From positions 1-18,540 of the forward strand of contig NZ_UQYC01000036.1 of the NCBI RefSeq assembly GCF_900545205.1: a DNA stretch of 18,540 nt, read 5' to 3'. This document shows, piece by piece, positions 14,622 to 18,540 of this stretch (positions are counted from its first letter, which is position 1; every line of letters starts with the position of its first letter). The position numbers and the translations under genes are program-made. This DNA is from an uncultured Veillonella sp. Its GTDB lineage: Bacteria > Bacillota > Negativicutes > Veillonellales > Veillonellaceae. Below the pieces are notes generated by a model. It searched no databases. It was not told the DNA's origin and worked only from the letters and a program-made list of their open reading frames with translations.

Positions 14622-14650
14622 TTGCAAAAGATTTATATAAATTGTATTAT
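14622..14650 (+). promoter_or_regulatory. Promoter of the antiporter gene
   Basis: TTGCAA (14622-14627), a 17-bp spacer and TATTAT (14645-14650) give a leader of about 115 nt before the ATG at 14772. The leader holds a direct repeat ATAAATCAT at 14688-14696 and 14701-14709 (13-bp period), a possible activator or repressor site. Confidence 0.6.
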
Positions 14651-14771
14651 TAATAAATTTCATGACATAAACGCTTATTTTCGTACCATAAATCATTTAC
14701 ATAAATCATCTATAAGTGGTAATATTAGCAATGCACTAGAATTTGGTTATTAAGAAAGAAAGGTAATAATA

Positions 14772-16145
14772 ATGTTTTCATTTCTACAACCAAAAGAGGC
14801 AAAATCATCTGTACCACAGAATATGATTATGAATCTATATTATAAATACAGATTTCAATCTCTAATCGGTATTTTTATTGGTTACGCAGCGTACTATATT
14901 GTTCGTAACAACTTTGCCTTATCAACTCATTTTTTATCAGATATCCTACACATGAGCAAAACGGAAATCGGTTTGTTATCTAGTGGTATGCTTATCGCCT
15001 ACGGTCTAAGTAAAGGCTTCATGAGTAGTCTTGCTGACAAAGCGAGCCCTGCGAAATTCATGGCTTTCGGCCTTATTTGTTGTGCAATTATCAACATTTT
15101 TATGAGCTTTGCCGACAGCCTCGCCTTCTTCTTAGTATTAGTAGTTCTTAATGGTTTCTTCCAAGGCTTTGGTGTAGGTCCATCCTTCATCACACTTGCC
15201 AAATGGTATCCAAAACAGGAACGTGGTCGCTTTGGGGCAATTTGGAATATCTCCCATAATCTTGGTGGTGGTATCGTAGCACCAATCGTTGCTGCTGCGC
15301 TATACTTTACTACTACAGATCACTGGCAATTAGGTAGCTATGGTATCCCTGCAATTATCGCGATTATCGTAGCTGTTATTATTTGCTTCTTGATCAAAGA
15401 AAGTCCTGAACGAGAAGGTTTACCACCAACTAGCGAAATCATTGCCGATACATCTCATAAAGCACATAGAAGTGCAGAAGCACCTCACCTAAGTACAAGA
15501 CAAATCTTTGTACAATATGTACTAAAAAATAAAAATGCTTGGTATGTATCTCTAGTTGATACATTCGTTTACATGATTCGTTTCGGTATGCTTACATGGT
15601 TGCCTATTTACTTATTACAAGTAAAAGGCTTCTCTAAGGCTGAAATGTCCATCGCCTTTTTATTCTTTGAATGGGCAGCCATTCCTTCTACACTTTTTGC
15701 AGGTTACATTTCCGATAAATTCTTCAAAGGTTATCGCATGCCTCCAGCAATCATTGCAGTAAGTATTATCTTCTTCTGTATCTTTGGCTATTGGCAAAGT
15801 GAATCCCTCTTATGGGTTACATTCTTTGCTGCTGTCGTAGGTTGCTTAATCTACATTCCTCAATTCTTAGCCTCTGTACAAACTATGGATATCGTACCAC
15901 CATTCGCTGTAGGCTCTGCTGTTGGTCTTCGTGGCTTTATGAGTTACATCGTAGGTGCCAACCTTGGTACAACACTATTTGGTGTTTTAGCAGATAAATT
16001 CGGTTGGAATGCAGGTTTCTATCTCCTAATGGCAGCATGTATTCTTTGCGTTACATTCTGTGTACTTGCCCACTTTGGTGCAAAAGAATTAGATGCTAAA
16101 GAAGCAGAACTTGAACAACTCCAAACAGCTGAAGCTAACAGCTAA
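14772..16145 (+). CDS. OPA-family organophosphate:phosphate antiporter (GlpT/UhpT/PgtP-like)
   Basis: This 457-residue inner-membrane transporter of the major facilitator superfamily has twelve likely membrane helices and a soluble loop at about 210-243. It shows the organophosphate antiporter signatures: Arg45 in YYIVRNNFAL and Arg270 in FVYMIRFG, the substrate-phosphate-binding pair of GlpT, and NISHNLGGG around His162. It probably swaps a phosphorylated C3 or sugar compound for inorganic phosphate. The signature region FGAIWNISHNLGGG and the IFVQYVLKNK stretch are closer to UhpT wording, while the N-terminus is GlpT-like, so the substrate (glycerol-3-phosphate, hexose phosphate or phosphoglycerate) is left open. 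The ribosome site is AAAGG. The gene is monocistronic and ends at a terminator. Confidence 0.9.
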   Translation: MFSFLQPKEAKSSVPQNMIMNLYYKYRFQSLIGIFIGYAAYYIVRNNFALSTHFLSDILHMSKTEIGLLSSGMLIAYGLSKGFMSSLADKASPAKFMAFGLICCAIINIFMSFADSLAFFLVLVVLNGFFQGFGVGPSFITLAKWYPKQERGRFGAIWNISHNLGGGIVAPIVAAALYFTTTDHWQLGSYGIPAIIAIIVAVIICFLIKESPEREGLPPTSEIIADTSHKAHRSAEAPHLSTRQIFVQYVLKNKNAWYVSLVDTFVYMIRFGMLTWLPIYLLQVKGFSKAEMSIAFLFFEWAAIPSTLFAGYISDKFFKGYRMPPAIIAVSIIFFCIFGYWQSESLLWVTFFAAVVGCLIYIPQFLASVQTMDIVPPFAVGSAVGLRGFMSYIVGANLGTTLFGVLADKFGWNAGFYLLMAACILCVTFCVLAHFGAKELDAKEAELEQLQTAEANS

Positions 16146-16167
16146 CAACTAAATTCTAGAGCAAATA

Positions 16168-16201
16168 AAAAGGTAGTAACAAGAAATTGTTACTACCTTT
16201 T
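16168..16201. terminator. Convergent terminator after the antiporter gene
   Basis: A perfect 15-bp stem (16168-16182 with 16187-16201) with a GAAA loop is followed by T-rich DNA. It serves the plus-strand antiporter gene. On the minus strand its stem contains the stop codon of the DUF4178-like gene (16193-16195). It shares sequence with the hairpin at 16803-16844. Confidence 0.9.
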
Positions 16202-16711
16202 ATTATTTAATAAGTTCGCCAAGAACCAAATTATGGGCCCTATGAATCTCATTTTCTTAATGGTATCCATTTTATCTAGAATGGGCTTAGGTATCTCTGC
16301 ATCGCTTTCAAGAGACACATATTCCTTATCAACATAAACGCCTTTTGAATACTCGCTATTATGAACCCCTTTTTCAACAATAAATGTATGAGTACCATTA
16401 ACATCTTCATACTCTTCATAACGAGCTACATCCGCAAAATCTATATCTATATCTCCTCTTGTACCTATAACTAGCTGATAACCACGATGTACTACGTTCA
16501 TGTCAAATGGCATCGCTTTACTGCACAACTTTGTAAACTGATATGCACCACGTTTTTTATTCCAACAGATCCAAAATTCAGCATTATTCTTATGCTTAAC
16601 CAGCTTATACTTGTACCAAATCGCCCCATGAGTATCAATGTAGCGAATTTTGCCTAAAATTGTATATAAATCACTTCGGATACGCAACGTTTCGCCATAA
16701 TTAAATTCCAT
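16193..16711 (-). CDS. DUF4178-like protein with C-terminal hydrophobic segment
   Basis: This 172-residue protein resembles the DUF4178 family: an opening FNYGETLRI, then a beta-rich body with YTILGKIRYIDTHGAIWYKYKL at about 16-37 and WICWNKKRGAYQF at about 47-59. DUF4178 has no established function but often sits near membrane-stress or metabolic-resistance genes. Residues about 155-168 (FIGPIIWFLANLL) form a possible membrane tail. GAGAG lies upstream of the ATG. The stop codon is inside the terminator of the convergent antiporter gene. The gene is flanked by two near-identical terminator hairpins. The family assignment is from recall and moderately sure. Confidence 0.7.
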   Translation of the reverse strand: MEFNYGETLRIRSDLYTILGKIRYIDTHGAIWYKYKLVKHKNNAEFWICWNKKRGAYQFTKLCSKAMPFDMNVVHRGYQLVIGTRGDIDIDFADVARYEEYEDVNGTHTFIVEKGVHNSEYSKGVYVDKEYVSLESDAEIPKPILDKMDTIKKMRFIGPIIWFLANLLNNKR

Positions 16712-16802
16712 AATCTTCTCTCATATATAAACTTACACACATACATGTATTATTAATTACTATGATTGTACACATAATCTAAATATCTGCCAATACAGAT
16801 AT

Positions 16803-16844
16803 AACAAAAAGGTAGTACCATATATATGTTACTACCTTTTTGTT
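16803..16844. terminator. Intrinsic terminator after the long secreted-protein gene
   Basis: A perfect 15-bp stem (16803-16817 with 16830-16844) encloses a 12-nt loop containing CATATATATG. On the minus strand it lies 9 bp beyond the stop of the 485-residue protein gene. Both flanks carry A/T tracts. Confidence 0.88.
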
Positions 16845-16852
16845 CATTATAA

Positions 16853-18310
16853 TCAACCTTGTTGTAAGAAATAAATTATATAGTTTTTATCAGGACTGAC
16901 CGCAGCACCTAAAGAATATGGATGATTCCGACTTCCGCCAAAATCAAATACATACAATACATAATTGTCTGGTATTTCTATGGAATCTTCATTATATGAC
17001 AATCTATGCAAATATTGTTTTTGAAGCTTTTGATTTTCCTTTTCAGTATAAATTGGATACACTTTATCTTTAGAACGCTTATTTTCATAATCCGGTTTAG
17101 GCTTTAATGCGTCTCGCGCATCTTCTATTCGTTTACGAGTTTCAAAATATCTCTTATACTTTGCACTATTGTCTTCATCTGCAATCTGTCCCTTATTGAA
17201 TTCTGCTAATACTTGATTTTCCAACTCATATATTTCATCTACAGATTTATCAATTGGATGGTCTTGTCGCTCTTGTATAAATTTACCCATCGGCACAGTT
17301 GTATTTTTTACAGTCAATATCGACCTTGGAATTAATGCATATAGAGAATCTGCATAAGCCATATTCGAATCGATATATCGTTTAACATACACATTGGATA
17401 TATCAGCTTTTAAAACAACTAATTTAGAATTTGAAAGCGCTTCATCAATATATGGCTTTAATTGTTCCGGTGTGCCTCCAAATGCAAATTGTACATAAGC
17501 CCTACCTTGTAAAAAGCCTGGATTACTATGCATATGAATATTTTTTGCAAAACTTGGCATATTTTTGGGGAAGCCTGGAATCATAGGCATCCTTTTATAA
17601 TCCTTTGGATTATTGATAGGATACTGAATCAATTCTATAGGTTTAAAAAAACTTTCCAAAGATTCTTTAATTTCAGCTTTAGATCTAGCCGTAAATAGAT
17701 CATGTCCTTTTCCCTTATTTTTATCTAAATATTCTCGAATTTCCCTTTCATTTGCTGCATCCCGATCGGCACGAGTTCGATAATCTTTAGTATTAACGGG
17801 ATTCGTTAGCTTAATTTCCCCTTTACCATTCTTTTTCATATATGGGCTCACAATGCGTAAGGGTTTTTCTCGACCACCAATAAAATAGCCTTCATTACGT
17901 GTTGATTCAGTATTATAGTGTTTAATTTCTTTTAGTGCTGTTTCATCCTTATCATTATAAAGTGGATCAAACGTTTTATATTCACTTCCAAAATCAGGTT
18001 TTTCTGATGTTTTTAATCGTTGAGAACCGTGCTCCTTCTCCATCCGCTCTAATATAATTTCATCGCCCATTGAAAGTGCCTTCGTATCTATCGATTTATC
18101 TTTTATAACAGCTTTAAAAGCACCAGGAATAACCTCAACAAAATCTACTTTTACTGGGCCTTTTGTTTGTACAAACTGTTTTAACTTTGTATTATTTTTT
18201 TGTTCAATACTTATATTTTGATTCTGACTATCTACTACTTCTGCTGCAAAACTAGACTGACTATATAATGCTAGTGAAAGCATCATCAGCACAAAATATT
18301 TCTTATTCAT
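16853..18310 (-). CDS. Secreted protein of unknown family, long paralogue
   Basis: This is a 485-residue exported protein with a Sec signal peptide (cleavage likely after SFA, residue 22). It has no recognised family. It shares block A (about 230-288, with GFPKNMPSFAK at 246-256 and VQFAFGGTPEQLKPYI) and block B (about 428-482, with LQKQYL, a YVLYVFDFG strand and the ending VSPDKNYIIYFL) with the 361-residue protein at 12738-13823. It carries an extra, very charged N-terminal region (about 30-220). The linker between blocks (340-425) is helical and rich in Lys/Glu. The ribosome site AGGAGAGAGAA directly precedes the ATG. The gene starts only about 45 bp beyond the tRNA-Leu terminator, so it may have a promoter overlapping that hairpin or rely on read-through. 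Confidence 0.82.
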   Translation of the reverse strand: MNKKYFVLMMLSLALYSQSSFAAEVVDSQNQNISIEQKNNTKLKQFVQTKGPVKVDFVEVIPGAFKAVIKDKSIDTKALSMGDEIILERMEKEHGSQRLKTSEKPDFGSEYKTFDPLYNDKDETALKEIKHYNTESTRNEGYFIGGREKPLRIVSPYMKKNGKGEIKLTNPVNTKDYRTRADRDAANEREIREYLDKNKGKGHDLFTARSKAEIKESLESFFKPIELIQYPINNPKDYKRMPMIPGFPKNMPSFAKNIHMHSNPGFLQGRAYVQFAFGGTPEQLKPYIDEALSNSKLVVLKADISNVYVKRYIDSNMAYADSLYALIPRSILTVKNTTVPMGKFIQERQDHPIDKSVDEIYELENQVLAEFNKGQIADEDNSAKYKRYFETRKRIEDARDALKPKPDYENKRSKDKVYPIYTEKENQKLQKQYLHRLSYNEDSIEIPDNYVLYVFDFGGSRNHPYSLGAAVSPDKNYIIYFLQQG

Positions 18311-18354
18311 TTCTCTCTCCTATATACATCTACAACTTTTAATGTTATAGCAAA

Positions 18355-18382
18355 AAGGACCTACAGTAAACTGTAGGTCCTT
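18355..18382 (-). terminator. Intrinsic terminator of the tRNA unit
   Basis: A 12-bp stem (18355-18366 with 18371-18382) with a TAAA loop is followed on the minus strand by UUUUUG. It lies just after the CCA end of tRNA-Leu. Confidence 0.9.
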
Positions 18383-18388
18383 ATTTCT

Positions 18389-18474
18389 TGGTGCGGTTGG
18401 AGGGACTTGAACCCTCACGAGCGTACGCTCACCACCCCCTCAAGATGGCGTGTCTGCCATTCCACCACAACCGC
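18389..18474 (-). tRNA. tRNA-Leu (anticodon GAG)
   Basis: This is an 86-nt class II tRNA with encoded CCA. The acceptor stem GCGGTTG pairs with CAACCGC. The anticodon stem CCATC/GGTGG encloses the loop TTGAGGG, so the anticodon is GAG. The variable arm is long, with a GAGC/GCTC stem, and the T arm contains GGTTCAAGTCC. It reads CUC and CUU leucine codons. Confidence 0.95.
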
Positions 18475-18486
18475 ATGGAATACAAA

Positions 18487-18540
18487 TGGTGCCTCAGGAC
18501 AGAATCGAACTGTCGACACACGGATTTTCAGTCCGTTGCT
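18487..18540 (-). tRNA. tRNA-Phe (anticodon GAA), partial at window edge
   Basis: The 3' part of a tRNA with encoded CCA. The anticodon stem ACGGA/TCCGT holds the loop CTGAAAA, giving GAA. The T arm reads GACAGTTCGATTCTGTC. The 5' acceptor strand and D arm lie beyond the right edge. It is 12 bp from tRNA-Leu, in the same transcription unit. Confidence 0.92.

Overview
The window reads as AT-rich (roughly 37-40% GC by eye) bacterial chromosome from a didermic Firmicute of the Negativicutes, most likely Veillonella or a close relative. The basis is indirect: Firmicute-type regulators and strong AGGAGG ribosome binding sites occur with a heptosyltransferase-family (GT9) glycosyltransferase, which is typical of an LPS-bearing envelope, and with an oxaloacetate-decarboxylase-type carboxyltransferase, typical of lactate/dicarboxylate fermenters. 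No rRNA or species marker is present, so the genus is inference.

Layout. At 1-1036 a PadR repressor and a DUF1700/HAAS membrane protein form an operon that runs off the left edge, behind a promoter with a strong inverted-repeat operator. At 1283-2377 lies an HtrA-type serine protease, then a 555-bp gap holding a likely small RNA. At 2933-4959 are an OmpR-type response regulator and its sensor kinase (genes overlap by 4 bp, kinase starts with GTG). At 5416-6768 is a stand-alone carboxyltransferase (OadA-like, no biotin domain) with a structured 5' leader. From 11554 down to 7296 runs an envelope cluster on the minus strand: lipoprotein polysaccharide deacetylase, NAGPA-type phosphodiester glycosidase, a membrane-anchored beta-propeller-like protein, a GT9 glycosyltransferase and a small conserved protein. 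Several of its junctions are translationally coupled. A 33-codon nitroreductase tail lies just upstream.

From 11873 the window is more accessory: a nitrilase-superfamily omega-amidase-like hydrolase (+), a secreted protein of unknown family, a 70-residue protein, a truncated RelE/ParE toxin, a second small-RNA candidate, an OPA-family organophosphate/phosphate antiporter (+), a DUF4178-like protein, and a longer paralogue of the secreted protein. The window ends in tRNA-Leu(GAG) and a partial tRNA-Phe(GAA), both on the minus strand.

The most interesting signal is the pair of putative minus-strand small RNAs at about 2605-2778 and 14412-14544. Both have a sigma70-like promoter and an intrinsic terminator and share a 3' module. 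One carries CUCUCUC motifs and the other GAGAG motifs. A 15-nt stretch of the first is complementary, with one mismatch, to the main hairpin of the second, which suggests a regulator/sponge pair. The CU motifs also match the Shine-Dalgarno region of the large secreted-protein gene at 18310. All of this is read from sequence only and has not been tested.
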